A DNA stretch of 64,000 nt, from the NCBI RefSeq assembly GCF_029931775.1, contig NC_079314.1, positions 67,137,879-67,201,878 on the forward strand, in the 5' to 3' direction. Origin of the DNA: Euleptes europaea (lineage: Eukaryota > Chordata > Lepidosauria > Squamata > Sphaerodactylidae). Below, one piece after another: positions 24,101 through 31,314 of the stretch. Position numbers and translations under genes: made by a program. Positions within the stretch are counted from its first letter, which is position 1; each line of letters opens with the position of its first letter. The notes beneath the pieces were generated by a model that saw only the letters and a list, made by a program, of their open reading frames with translations, was not told the origin of the DNA and ran no database searches.

Positions 24101-26910
24101 TTTGAAAACGCATTATTTAACATGTGTGAAAATGCTGTTTGTCCACCTGCAAGGTCCCACTAGCATATGCAGATACCACATAAAGTTCCAAGAATTCAAA
24201 GATCATATTGTGATTACAGAAATTTAGGGTAACAATCTTCAAAACATTTGAAGGCCTATCACGAACACAGAAAACAATTTTTAACTGCTCACAGGACCGG
24301 AAGTACAAGAAGAACTGAGCTTAAACTCCAGATTTTCAGAATAACTACTCTAGCTGTAATTACATTATGCATGAAAAAGCAGAGTAGAAACAATGTTTTG
24401 TGGTTGAATAGACTGGCTAATTATCTGTGAAGATAATATTTATTATTAAGCTTGGCCTCTACGACCTTACAAAGTTGTCCACAGTTCTACAATTCTCTGT
24501 TGTTGCTTTTACTACAATGATGGTTAACACCACAAAGCAAAGATTTCATTTATCCACAAAGAAAGAAATGCAATACCAAAACAATGTTAAAAAGTTGAAG
24601 GCAGATATGCCAGTACAAAAAATCCCTGCAGAAACAGATACAATAGCATCTACAAAATGCAGAAAGGCAACAGTTTCTCCATTAGCAATTTAAACAAAAC
24701 AATAGAAGAAAAAGAATGAACTAAACAGCACTTTAAATGAATAAAAGCTACTTCCTATCATTAAGTCAAAAATACTAATTATGTCCTGGCTTTGCTAAAA
24801 TCTGAGATTTACATTTGGGCCAGAATTCAAAGAGCTATTTTAGATGTGCTCAGGCATGCCCAGTGGAATTTTATTTACTTCCTTTTCTTCAATGGTCAAC
24901 TCATTTGACCTAAAGTCTCAAGTCAGGCCACACTAGTTTTTATTTATCGTTATTGCTGTTTTTGTTAGTTGTAGTACATATTTTTATACATTTTAAATTA
25001 TACTTTATTTCAAAATTTGAGATTAAACCCATAAATTTTCTTAACTCCATAGCAAAAAGTTCATCTTGTACTTTCATATAATCACCACCGAGAAGAATTT
25101 TGCTATTGGTAAAGTAATCCTTGGGTTCTCATCCTTTAATAAAATTGGAACAATCTAAGATGAGCAGAATACAGTTTGTAGAATACTGATAATAACCAAA
25201 TTGGTCTATATTTTGCCAGTTCGTACCTTGAACCCTTTTTATAAATTGGAACAAAGATGGACTCTTTTGATTTTATTGAGAATTTATTTTTTGTAAATAA
25301 TGGGACAAAAATTTTAGCCCATCACTTGGGATCTACTTTTAACAATTCTAGTGATATCATATCAGGTTTTTATTTTAGCTGCTTACTTTTATTTACTTGA
25401 TTTTCCCCTACTGAACAACAAACTCCTGTATCCTACCACATATTTCTCCTCCAAGTCCCCTCAGTTTCAAACACGGTTTGCCATGTAGCAAGAAGGCATT
25501 GCATTTAAGAAACAAAACCCCAAAGCCCTTTGGGCACAGTTCTGTAGCTCATTGTCTATTCCCCCAATGGGAAAAAAATAAACTGCTCCATCACTTGACT
25601 TATTTAGATAATTTTTTTTAAATTACAGAAGCTGCTTTATAAATTGACTAGCACTACCTAGACTTACCTCAGCCCATTTGAGGATGCATGTCACACAGAA
25701 TATGTGACTGCAGTTTTCAGGAAAACCAACTTCCTGCTCTGCCAGACAGTTGAGGCAGATGGGGCACCTGTCAGCTTCATCAGAAAAAATGCTAGAAGAA
25801 CAGGAACGGTTTTCTTCATTGTCTTCACCTGCTATAAGATGCAGAAAATATCAGTGGCCCGAAGTATATTTAAATAACATCCAGCATCAAGTTTTTGTAC
25901 TATTTTGCTCAAATATAAATCTAAAGGGGAAAAAATCAATCCTGAATATTTTGTAAGTAGAACAGTTAAATCAGAAACCTAATATATAAAATGTAGTGTC
26001 TTTAGCCTAGATCTTTTTACGCCCACTGGTTGAATCCACCACAGCATTTCTGTAGATGGAAAGATTTGTACCTGTGGAGTGTGACTTTGCTTCCTCCTTC
26101 CCACTGCAGACCCAAATGCCCCTGAAATTCTGTTTTTAGACTGCACAGGAGGTATGAGAAGAGAAAGCCATACTCCATGGGTATTACCATGGAAACACTT
26201 GGGTGCATCCAAGCCATTCAGTACCCCCAGAAAGCACCAACAGAAATACAAGGGCTTAATAGCAAAGTACTTCAGTCTTAACCAGGTTATAGAACACAGA
26301 AATTGCCATGCTCTAGTTATCTACCCAACATACTGTCCTGATCAACAGGCAATTAGATGTCTCAATCAATGGGAAGTAAATATTAAATGTATTCTGACCT
26401 ATTCTTGGCAGCAGCCACCAAACATACCTTTCACAAGGTTACCAAACTCTTTTAAAAAGCTATTGTGATAATAATCACAATAGTCAATGAATTCTATAAA
26501 TTACAGATGTTGTCAATTTTTATGACACACTAATTAATAAACAAAGTATGTTACTTCCAAAGAACACTATTAAAATCTAGGAAGTCGATTAAAATGTAGG
26601 AAGTCAACAGTGTCTTATAGACCTTTTGTAGGTTACTGTAAAAAAACTTTGTGATCCTACTACAACCAGAGAACATTAGAAGTACACTTCAGGTTTCCCC
26701 AAATAGTGCATATTTAACTCCACAGTGCAGAATCTAGAAATCAGGAGGGGGGGAGCTTAAATTAAATGAAATTTACATTGCACTAGACATTATGTGGCTT
26801 CATTGTATTTTGATACATCTATGAGAATATTCATACATATATAAGCTACCTTCTGTATCCTCATGATTTTCATCTTCAGCATTTTGTATACATTGCTTTT
26901 TATTCTTCAT
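3032..26910 (-). CDS. SCAF11: SCAF11, SR-related CTD-associated factor 11 (whole coding gene, 14 exons)
   Basis: Spliced minus-strand gene. Coding exons, 5' to 3': 26910-26850, 25828(or 25831)-25668, 23216-23139, 21518-21427, 20956-20889, 19070-19021, 16527-16421, 14553-14467, 13755-13655, 11434-8504, 7592-7249, 4927-4709, 3859-3740, 3160-3032. All junction phases fit and I count 1515 residues, slightly more than human SCAF11 as I remember it. From known family biology, SCAF11 (SIP1/SRRP129) is a nuclear SR-related protein that binds SC35, U2AF and U1-70K and helps spliceosome assembly. Visible domains: RING at residues about 42-82, a low-conservation N-terminal linker, an acidic region, SR/SPK repeats at about 790-1030, an RGG box near 1150, a proline-rich segment and a conserved C-terminal block. 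No frame break is seen. The first intron (26913-34628) carries a Tc1 element and a Penelope insertion. Confidence 0.96.
3740..3859 (-). CDS. SCAF11: SCAF11 exon, conserved C-terminal block
   Basis: A 120-nt, phase 0-0 exon encoding 40 residues beginning [17 protein letters not shown] and ending KKAVDK. It is nearly identical to the human block. The donor is GTGAGT (3739-3734) and the acceptor follows a T-rich tract. This helical, lysine-rich segment is the most conserved part of the protein outside the RING. Confidence 0.96.
4299..4513 (-). repeat. 5S-rRNA-derived SINE, truncated
   Basis: Read on the minus strand it contains the 5S rRNA internal promoter region (GATCTCGTCAGATCT.GGAAGCTAAGCAGGGTC), then a body ending in a BovB-like tail (GCGACTTGATGGCACTT). 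This is the squamate 5S-SINE type. The copy lies in the SCAF11 intron before exon 3859-3740 and has lost part of the 5S region. Confidence 0.85.
4709..4927 (-). CDS. SCAF11: SCAF11 exon with GC splice donor
   Basis: Phase 0-0, 73 residues, starting [18 protein letters not shown] and ending ADSSKKDQ. The Ser/Ala-rich segment [19 protein letters not shown] matches human. The expected end, judged by human TDKKLQIQEK, lies at CAG followed by GCAAGT, a textbook GC-AG donor (GC at 4708-4707). A GT donor 18 nt further on (exon end 4691) would keep the frame and add six residues (ASSTPR). I prefer the GC donor because the human protein lacks the six residues. Confidence 0.88.
4928..7248. other. SCAF11: SCAF11 intron
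   Basis: Intron between exons 7592-7249 and 4927-4709. Apart from the SINE at 6703-6921, I recognise nothing in it. Short open frames at about 5390-5920 show no homology by eye. Confidence 0.7.
6703..6921 (-). repeat. 5S-rRNA-derived SINE, near full length
   Basis: The best-preserved copy in the window. On the minus strand it reads 5S-like sequence (GATCT..CAGAAGCTAAGCAGGGTC..CCCTGGTTAGTATTTGGATGGGAGACC), a central part (CAAACCACCTCTGTTAG), and a BovB-type 3' end (GTCGGCTGCAACTTGACGGC). By family knowledge, the 5S head supplies an internal Pol III promoter and the tail is recognised by BovB LINE machinery. Confidence 0.9.
7249..7592 (-). CDS. SCAF11: SCAF11 exon, Met/Pro-rich segment
   Basis: A 344-nt exon entering in phase 1 (G|AT = Asp) and leaving in phase 0 before GTATGT. 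It encodes [20 protein letters not shown], a Met/Gln/Pro-rich stretch, a run of ten prolines after SQG, then [17 protein letters not shown]. Human SCAF11 has the same layout. Such proline runs usually bind WW, SH3 or GYF domains; that is inference here. Confidence 0.96.
7593..8503. other. SCAF11: SCAF11 intron
   Basis: Short intron with no repeat or RNA gene that I recognise. Confidence 0.7.
8504..11434 (-). CDS. SCAF11: SCAF11 giant exon: acidic, SR-repeat and RGG regions
   Basis: A 2931-nt exon with phase 1 at both ends, acceptor TTTAG at 11435-11439 and donor GTATAAG. It begins [18 protein letters not shown] and ends QEEAAAPEQ. In order: a basic Ser/Thr/Arg segment, a long acidic region, about nine SPK-type repeats with consensus like [16 protein letters not shown] (DNA 9400-9840), an (SR)n run near 9205-9265, an RGG box (8800-8850), and a conserved tail ([19 protein letters not shown]). 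The SR and RGG parts fit RNA and splicing-factor binding. Repeat number differs from human. Because the repeats are in phase, antisense frames also stay open; those are shadows. Confidence 0.97.
9400..9840 (-). repeat. SCAF11: coding tandem repeat, about 13-14 codons per unit
   Basis: Within the giant exon, imperfect tandem units of about 39-42 bp encode SQSPK-type motifs. On the plus strand the recurrent core is TTTGGAGACTGGGA or TTTGGAGACTGAGA. About nine units are seen. Human SCAF11 has related repeats with different spacing, so unit number looks evolutionarily labile. Confidence 0.85.
11435..13654. other. SCAF11: SCAF11 intron
   Basis: Intron between exons 13755-13655 and 11434-8504. It contains one GC-rich retroposon copy (about 12490-12805). 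The rest is AT-rich with no feature that I recognise. Confidence 0.7.
12490..12805 (-). repeat. GC-rich retroposon, diverged copy
   Basis: The patch is sharply more GC-rich than the intron around it. It shares landmarks in reverse order with the element at 52963-53515, notably the AATGGGGCATTTCCCCC block next to a T-rich run and the flanking CTGAAG..GCAGCACGGCC region. It is therefore an older opposite-strand member of the same family. No clear target duplication is seen. Confidence 0.6.
13655..13755 (-). CDS. SCAF11: SCAF11 exon
   Basis: A 101-nt exon encoding [20 protein letters not shown] then [13 protein letters not shown]. It enters in phase 2 (AG|A = Arg) and leaves in phase 1 (G|GA = Gly). 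The segment corresponds to human FIPWNVETEVLPL..TIFPTSTISFEHFG, which fixes order and frame. Confidence 0.93.
13756..14466. other. SCAF11: SCAF11 intron
   Basis: Short AT-rich intron with no element that I recognise. Confidence 0.65.
14467..14553 (-). CDS. SCAF11: SCAF11 exon (87 nt)
   Basis: Small exon from acceptor CCAG (14554-14557) to donor GTAAAA. It encodes [20 protein letters not shown], then CSVLARVE. It matches human SEISALIRQKRHELELSWFPDTLPGIG by eye. The phases (2 in, 2 out) are exactly those needed by its neighbours. It is too small to stand out as an open frame. Confidence 0.92.
15023..15225 (-). repeat. 203-bp AT-rich direct repeat, copy 1
   Basis: From CATTGTTCACATTAAGTG to CTATATAGTT. 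It differs from copy 2 at about four positions, which implies a fairly recent duplication of this hAT-internal sequence. Confidence 0.85.
15229..15554 (+). mobile_element. CR1-clade LINE, 3' end
   Basis: Truncated 3' end of a CR1-type LINE. The reading frame [26 protein letters not shown] runs to a stop, followed by a short 3' UTR ending CTTATGTTCTCATG. CR1 ORF2 proteins typically end with this WNSLP..VV..FKR pattern. It is 5'-truncated and sits between the two 203-bp repeats. Confidence 0.8.
15591..16071 (-). repeat. 203-bp AT-rich direct repeat, copy 2 (interrupted)
   Basis: Same sequence as 15023-15225, split after position 15654 by a 272-bp insertion and resuming at 15933. The interruption is flanked by the duplicated hexamer ACTTAC, so the insertion is later than the duplication. 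Confidence 0.85.
15655..15926 (-). mobile_element. 272-bp GC-rich, VNTR-like retroposon insertion
   Basis: Precise insertion with a 6-bp target duplication (ACTTAC at 15649-15654 and 15927-15932). On the minus strand it has a C/T-rich start, a central series of inverted and direct copies of GAGGCCAGGTCTACC and GGCTTTCTTGGC-like blocks, and a short A6 end. The order CT-rich, VNTR, poly-A recalls SVA-type composites, but the sequence itself is unknown to me. The long open frame across it reflects base composition only. Confidence 0.6.
16421..16527 (-). CDS. SCAF11: SCAF11 exon (107 nt)
   Basis: Acceptor TTTTGTAG, then [30 protein letters not shown], leaving in phase 2 before GTCAGT so that TG|T gives Cys. 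Human has RSNWSTNQCFRNFF..SHSGES here. Conservation is low, but placement, phase and the GES motif agree. Confidence 0.9.
16528..19020. other. SCAF11: SCAF11 intron
   Basis: Intron with a small ACACATATAATAATG-type tandem repeat (17608-17649) and a 5S-SINE (18538-18757). Nothing else is recognised. Confidence 0.65.
18538..18757 (-). repeat. 5S-rRNA-derived SINE, old copy
   Basis: On the minus strand it shows CAGATCTCAGAAGCTAAGCA and GGTCAACCCTGGCAAGTATT of the 5S head, and a degraded tail that ends in a TG/TTTTG-rich stretch. It is more diverged than the copy at 6703-6921. Confidence 0.85.
19021..19070 (-). CDS. SCAF11: SCAF11 exon (50 nt)
   Basis: Tiny exon, acceptor TATATAG and donor GTTTGT. 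It encodes [16 protein letters not shown] after a split Ser codon (A|GC). Only this phase is free of stops and it joins both neighbours. It corresponds to human ETGGKKNAAIKINK. Confidence 0.88.
19262..19850 (+). mobile_element. possible LTR-like retroelement fragment (fossil)
   Basis: The stretch differs in composition from the AT-rich intron around it. It has a polyadenylation signal (AATAAA near 19637) followed by a GC-richer R/U5-like stretch. This could be an old LTR fragment. Ends and family are not recognised and it is clearly decayed. Confidence 0.25.
20391..20617 (+). mobile_element. BovB (RTE) LINE, 3' end
   Basis: 5'-truncated. The frame [20 protein letters not shown] is the C-terminal end of BovB ORF2, followed by the 3' UTR with GGGTTGCCATGAGTCAGAGG and the terminal ACTTGACGGCACTTAACACA. 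Degraded by point changes. Confidence 0.88.
20889..20956 (-). CDS. SCAF11: SCAF11 exon (68 nt)
   Basis: Acceptor GGTTGTAG, donor GTAAGT. It encodes [20 protein letters not shown] then KY, with split codons on both sides. Another frame is also open, but only this one fits phase 2 in and phase 1 out as required by the flanking exons. Protein similarity to human is weak, so the frame rests on phase. Confidence 0.85.
21427..21518 (-). CDS. SCAF11: SCAF11 exon (92 nt)
   Basis: Acceptor CCTTGCAG, donor GTTAGC. It encodes [20 protein letters not shown], then [10 protein letters not shown]. It continues the RING-flanking segment (human VQVKKQLRETKD). Phase 0 in, phase 2 out. Confidence 0.9.
21768..21839 (-). 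CDS. candidate extra cassette exon of SCAF11 (72 nt, unconfirmed)
   Basis: A stop-free 24-codon stretch, [20 protein letters not shown] then DLSK, is bounded by GCAG and GTATTC. It is phase 0 at both ends and lies between two phase-0 SCAF11 exons, so inclusion would keep the frame. I know of no counterpart in human SCAF11. The polypyrimidine tract lies somewhat upstream of the acceptor. It may be a lineage-specific exon or chance. Confidence 0.35.
21840..23138. other. SCAF11: SCAF11 intron
   Basis: No transposon, RNA gene or further coding exon recognised. Several short open frames (21950-22780) lack splice-compatible or homologous features. Confidence 0.6.
23139..23216 (-). CDS. SCAF11: SCAF11 exon, end of RING
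   Basis: A 78-nt, phase 0-0 exon encoding [20 protein letters not shown], then LEDCIK. CPVD supplies the last metal-ligand pair of the RING, with Asp in place of the final Cys, as in human SCAF11 (CPIDRKPF). Donor GTAAGT. Confidence 0.96.
23985..24136 (+). mobile_element. short TIR element (MITE)
   Basis: Terminal inverted repeats GCTTTCACACATGCTGAATA and, at the right end, the complement of a similar sequence (CATGTGTGAAAATGC) enclose about 100 bp with further internal symmetry. It looks like a non-autonomous DNA transposon, possibly hAT. No transposase is present. Confidence 0.65.
25010..25420 (-). mobile_element. old LINE reverse-transcriptase fragment
   Basis: On the minus strand a degraded frame reads [20 protein letters not shown] then [12 protein letters not shown], a recognisable non-LTR reverse-transcriptase motif (PI.KKG...NYRPI.LLS..YK). 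Clade not decided. It is short and old. Confidence 0.55.
25668..25831 (-). CDS. SCAF11: SCAF11 exon, RING finger
   Basis: Encodes [20 protein letters not shown], then [15 protein letters not shown] and [17 protein letters not shown]. This is the RING with ligands at about residues 42, 45, 60, 62, 65 and 68. It is close to human SCAF11 ([20 protein letters not shown]). The donor is GTAAGT. The acceptor is a NAGNAG (TAG at 25834-25832, CAG at 25831-25829), so the exon starts at 25831 or 25828 and differs by one Ala residue. Confidence 0.97.
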
Positions 26911-26912
26911 TT
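26850..26912 (-). CDS. SCAF11: SCAF11 first coding exon with start codon
   Basis: Acceptor AAGCAG, then two bases and ATG at 26910-26908. It encodes [20 protein letters not shown]. Human starts MKKKTVCTLNMGDKKYED, so the start is supported by homology. The exon leaves in phase 1 before GTAGCT. Only two non-coding bases precede the ATG here; the rest of the 5' UTR lies upstream of the 7.7-kb first intron. Confidence 0.93.
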
Positions 26913-27150
26913 CTGCTTAATAAACCTGAAAAATATTTGCACCAGTAATTACATTCCTCCTAATAAGTTAGATAGCATATCATCACATATTATACTCTGC
27001 AATAGATACCCAAGATTGCATTATCAGAATAGTAAAAGTGATAATACAACTACAAGGCATTTCTATATGAATATTTTCATGTATTTAAGATGCAAGATGA
27101 GGTGCAGCCCTAAGCAGCAATTTTCTTTACATATTTTGTGTAATTATATA

Positions 27151-28760
27151 CAGTGAGGGGAAAAAGTATTTGATCCCCTGCTGAATTTGCACGTTTGCCC
27201 TTTGATGAAGAAATGACCAGTCCATAATTTTAATGGTAGGTCCATTGTAGATGTGAGAGACAGAATAACAACAGGAAAAACCCCAGAAACCCAGAAGACA
27301 AAAGTCAGAGATTGATGTGCATTATAATGAGTGAAATAAGTATCTGATCCCCTATCAACTAGCCAGATTTGATCCCCTATCAACCAGCCAGATGTCAGGC
27401 TACCTGGTATCTTCACTGTATGTAACGAGCTGAGATTAGAAGCACCTGCTGTAATGGAGAGGTCTTACCTGTAATCCCAGCTCGTTACAGTACCTATACA
27501 AAAGACACCTGTCGACAGAAGCAATCAATCCATCAGATTCCAAACTAGCCACCATGACCAAGACCAAAGAGCTGTCCAAGGATGTCAGGGACAAGATTGT
27601 AGACCTGCACAAGGCTGGACAGGGCTCCAAGACTATTGCCAAGCAGCTTGGTGAGAAGGTGACAACAGTTGGTGCAATAATTCGCAAATGGAAGAAACAC
27701 AAAATAACTGTCAACCTCCCTCGGTCTGGGGCTCCATGCAAGATCTCATCTCGTGGAGTTGCAATGATCATGAGAACGGTGATGAAGCAGCCCAGAACTA
27801 CACGGGGGGAACTTGTCAATGATCTCAGGGCAGCTGGGACCATAGTCACCATGAAAACAGTTGGTAACACACTACGCCGTGAAGGACTGAGATCTTGCAG
27901 AGCCCGCAAGGTCCCCTTGCTCAAGACAGCACATGTACAGGCCCGTCTGCAGTTTGCCAATGCACATCTGAATGACCCAGAGGAGAACTGGGTGAAAGTG
28001 TTGTGGTCAGATGAGACCAAAATCGAGCTCTTTGGCATCAACTCAACTCGCTGTGTTTGGAGGAGGAGAAATGCTGCCTACGACCCCAAGAACACGGAGG
28101 GGGACATATTATGCTTTGGGGGTGTTTTTCTGCTAAGGGGACAGGACACCTTCACCGCATCGAAGGGACGATGGACGGGACCATGTATCGTCAAATCTTG
28201 GGTGAGCACCTCCTTCCCTCAGCCAGGGCATTGAAAATGGGTCGAGGATGGGTTTTCCATGACAATGACCCAAAACATACGGCCAAGGCAACAAAGGAGT
28301 GGCTCAAGAAGAAGCACATTAAGGTCCTGGAGTGGCCTAGCCAGTCTCCAGACCTTAATCCCATCGGAAATCTGTGAAGGGAGCTGAAGAGTAGCTACAC
28401 ATCAGCCTCGAAATCTTACTGACTTGGAGAGGAACTGCAAAGAGGAGTGAGACAAAATACCTCCTGAGATGTGTGCAAACCTGGTGGCCACCTACAAGAA
28501 ACGTCTGACCTCTGTAATTGCCAACAAGGGTTTTGCCACCAAGTACTAAGTCATCTTTTGCAAAGGGATCAAATACTTATTTCACTCATTATAATGCACA
28601 TCAATCTGACTTTTGTCTTCTGGTTTTCTGGGGGTTTTCCTGTTGTTATTCTGTCTCTCACAGCTACAATAGACCTACCATTACAATTATGGACTGGTCA
28701 TTTTTTCGTCAGGCAAACGGGCAAATTCAGCAGGGGATCAAATACTTTGCCCCCTCACTG
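27151..28760 (+). mobile_element. full-length Tc1-like DNA transposon, inactive
   Basis: 1610 bp between TA dinucleotides (27149-27150 and 28761-28762). The inverted ends start CAGTGAGGGGAAAAAGTATT on the left and finish GCCCCCTCACTG on the right, with the internal TTTGATCCCCTGCTGAATTT motif mirrored. It carries one transposase gene, which is broken. The sequence closely resembles the Tc1 family common in teleost and lamprey genomes, as I remember its consensus. It lies in the first intron of SCAF11 in antisense orientation. Confidence 0.93.
27554..28550 (+). pseudogene. Tc1 transposase, frameshifted
   Basis: Starts [20 protein letters not shown]. The N-terminal paired-type HTH DNA-binding region ([18 protein letters not shown]) is intact in one frame to about 28110. 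There a deletion of about 19-20 bp, relative to the consensus NTIPTVKHGGGNIMLWGCF, shifts the frame. The rest reads in another frame: [20 protein letters not shown], then [20 protein letters not shown]. Of the DDE triad, the first Asp (LWSDETK) and second Asp (DNDPKH) are visible. The third residue is Gly instead of Glu (PIGNL), and the next Trp codon is a stop. A one-residue loss (Gln of FQHDND) is also seen. It cannot give active transposase. Confidence 0.93.
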
Positions 28761-29351
28761 TACCTATTTCTCAAAGTTATTTGTAACTTTAAATTCTTTG
28801 AGAATCTTTATACTTTCAAACCCTTTCCCTGAATTCCACTAAAGGAGTACAGTTTTACAAGGCACAGATCCTACTAAATTTTGCTTTTGTGGAATAGTCC
28901 TATAAGCCCTAATACAAAGGCAGTCATACATTGAGTCAATTCGAATAACTGGGAAGAGTGAAAGGAATGCCGCAGGAAGAAGATATGCTGCTGAACCACT
29001 GGACACAACAGAGAAAATGTTTAGCCTGAAAACGTTCACACCTTGACACAGTAGCCAAAACCAATTCATTTAAGAGAAAAGATGTTTTGTCAATTTCACT
29101 ATATTAATTATTCCTGCTGAAGCAATTAATCTCAAACTTTTTTTTTAACTTGGGGTCAATCTTTCTAAACTTTCCAAACCCTTCTCTCAAACATGTGCTT
29201 TCCAAGTGCAGAGATTCCTGTACACAATGAGAAGTTGCAGATTTGCGCAAAACAATAGTAATGACATTGTCGAAGGCTTTCACGGTCAGAGTTCATTGGT
29301 TCTTGTAGGTTATCCGGGCTGTGTAACCGTGGTCTTGGAATTTTCTTTCCT

Positions 29352-29386
29352 GACGTTTCACCAGCAACTGTGGCAGGCATCTTCAG
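29352..29386 (-). ncRNA. hammerhead-ribozyme-like core (Penelope arm, left)
   Basis: On the minus strand: CTGAAGA, a short imperfect stem (GCCTGC..GCTGG), GAAA, then CGTC. This is the hammerhead core CUGANGA-stem II-GAAA. The following ACGU is self-complementary, as expected for minimal hammerheads that work as dimers in Penelope repeats. The stem has mismatches. Activity is not shown. Confidence 0.5.
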
Positions 29387-29524
29387 AGTAGAAACATTAC
29401 CAATGCTGATTTCTCTACACCCATCTCTCCCCTGGACATCACACTCTTTTGCATATCACACCTAATCCAATCAAGCCTGCTATTCACATTTACATACTGT
29501 TCCTCTACTTAAAGACCGATGGAT

Positions 29525-29636
29525 TCACATTCTAGCTGTATCTGAAGAAGTGAGCTGTGGCTCACGAAAGCTCATACCCTACCAGAAAATATTTTTGTTA
29601 GTCTTTAAGGTGCTACTGGACTCTTGCCCTTTTTGA
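29525..29636 (+). repeat. second Penelope-type terminal sequence nested in the element
   Basis: Contains CTGAAGAAGTGAGCTGTGGC, then TCACGAAAGCTCAT and TTTGTTAGTCTTTAAGGTGC, a sequence repeated across reptile genomes. A second copy is at 59850-59945 and a distant relative at 35360-35500 on the minus strand. Assignment to Penelope-like elements is from its hammerhead architecture and is inference. Confidence 0.55.
29542..29569 (+). ncRNA. hammerhead-ribozyme-like core, second type
   Basis: CTGAAGA, a perfect 6-bp stem II GTGAGC/GCTCAC closed by TGTG, then GAAA. All invariant core positions of CUGANGA...GAAA are present. Stem III after GAAA is very short (GC..), typical of the minimal class. 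Stem I is not evident by eye. Confidence 0.5.
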
Positions 29637-30215
29637 CTACTGAAGGACAGTGTCTCTCAGTGTCAAGTGTGTAGGAAGAGTAATATATAGTCAGAAAGGG
29701 GTTGGGTTTGAGCTGAGTACTGTCCTGCAAAAGTAATGTGCTAATCATTGTCCTGTAAGCATCAAGATAATGTGCTAATGAGGGTATGGTATGTTAATAT
29801 GGAACCATTGTATCCTGAAGTGATCTGTTAATGTGTGTAATCCAAAGCTAATCTGCATGGCTATTGTTGACTGTTGCCTTTGTTAGTCTGGAGGTTTTCA
29901 GAACAGGAAGCCAAGCCTTATTCATTCTTAAACTCTCCTCTTTTCTGTTAAAGTTGTGCTGATGTTTATGAATTTCAATGGCTTCTCTGTGCAATCTGAT
30001 AAAATAGTTGGTAGAATTGTCCAGTCTTTCAGTGTCTACCAACTATTTTGTCAGATTGCACAGAGAAGCCATTGAAATCTTGATGCTTACAGGACAATGA
30101 TTAGCACATTACTTTTGCAGGACAGTACTCAGCTCAAACCCAACCCCTTTCTGACTATATATTACTCTTCCTACACACTTGACACTGAGAGACACTGTCC
30201 TTCAGTGTTACTACT

Positions 30216-30250
30216 CTGAAGATGCCTGCCACAGTTGCTGGCGAAACGTC
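30216..30250 (+). ncRNA. hammerhead-ribozyme-like core (Penelope arm, right)
   Basis: CTGAAGA, stem II GCCTGC..GCTGGC with one U-U mismatch, GAAA, CGTC. It is the mirror copy of 29352-29386 and has the better stem. Confidence 0.52.
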
Positions 30251-31314
30251 AGGAAAGAAAATTCCAAGACCACGGTTACACAGCCCGGATAACCTACAAG
30301 AACCAATAGTAATGACAGTTACAGCGCTACCTTTCCTCTCACCTCTACACACATGCTTTCCGGTCAAGCAGCGGAGAGTACACAACTGCTTTAGACACTG
30401 ACATGAAGAATCTGCTGAGAAGCACCTTCCTCCATATGCTGTTTGCAGTTCCTACTTAATTTTCATTTGGGGGGGGGGTATTAAATTTTTTGGGGGGAAT
30501 GATGGTGTTAACTTTTTAAAAATACTACTGTTGTTGAGTATGCCTGGAATGGCTGTCCAGATTCCAACCAACACATTAAAAACTGAGACCACTTGCCAAC
30601 ATAGGTTTGCATATATTTTAATGGCTGCCCAGAGTTTTCCTATGCATCCTCACACTCCCACCTTGTAAAATGTATTCCTGAAAGACAAATATTTTAATAT
30701 ACAGATTAAAATTTACTCCAATAAAAAAGAGCTTACAGGCAAAGAAAAAAATGCCAACCTCCAGAACACCACACACTCAATCTCAATTTAGATTTTAAAA
30801 AAATCTAGATGAGAAATTGAACACTTATACATTACCAGGGAACACATAGTGCTCCAAACTTTGTGTTTCCCTCATACCGCTCCCTCTTGTGTTTTCCTCA
30901 TACCCCTTTTTGGGCACACCCCTTAACATGGTGAAGAGGTTTGTGAGCATCAGCAAAGCTGAGAGCAATAGTGTAAGGGGTCTAGACTCTGTCAAGAGGC
31001 TAAACTCCCAGCAGAGTCACTCAAGGCAGAATGGTCACTACTGAGACATTGGACTAAAATGCATCCACCCCCTTCAAGAATCAACAGCCACATCAGAAGA
31101 AGAGAATGGACAGTTCCAATGGTGATGGGGGTGGAGGAATCCTTGAAGGATAGCTACTGGGAAGCAGCAGTAGTGGAAGGGGACACTGATGGAGGATCTA
31201 TCACAGACAACAGCAGTGCCACTTCAGCTAACTCTGGTTAGTACTGTGCAGAAGAAAGCAATGGTAAACCACTTCTGATCATCTCATACCTTGAAAACCT
31301 ATGAACCTATACTC

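Larger units (their letters stand above)
29267..30304. mobile_element. Penelope-like element with head-to-head inverted terminal repeats
   Basis: Flanked by a perfect 13-bp target duplication, AATAGTAATGACA (29254-29266 and 30305-30317). The outer arms (29267-29390 and 30205-30304) are inverted copies of one Penelope-type terminal repeat. Inside are a second inverted pair (29637-29767 with 30077-30210) and a third around 29970-30080. On the minus strand a fragment reads FIRLHREAIEIHKHQHNFNR then KEESLRMNKAWLPVL, which resembles the C-terminal end of Penelope GIY-YIG proteins. The copy is heavily 5'-truncated and rearranged. Both arms carry hammerhead-like cores. Confidence 0.75.
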
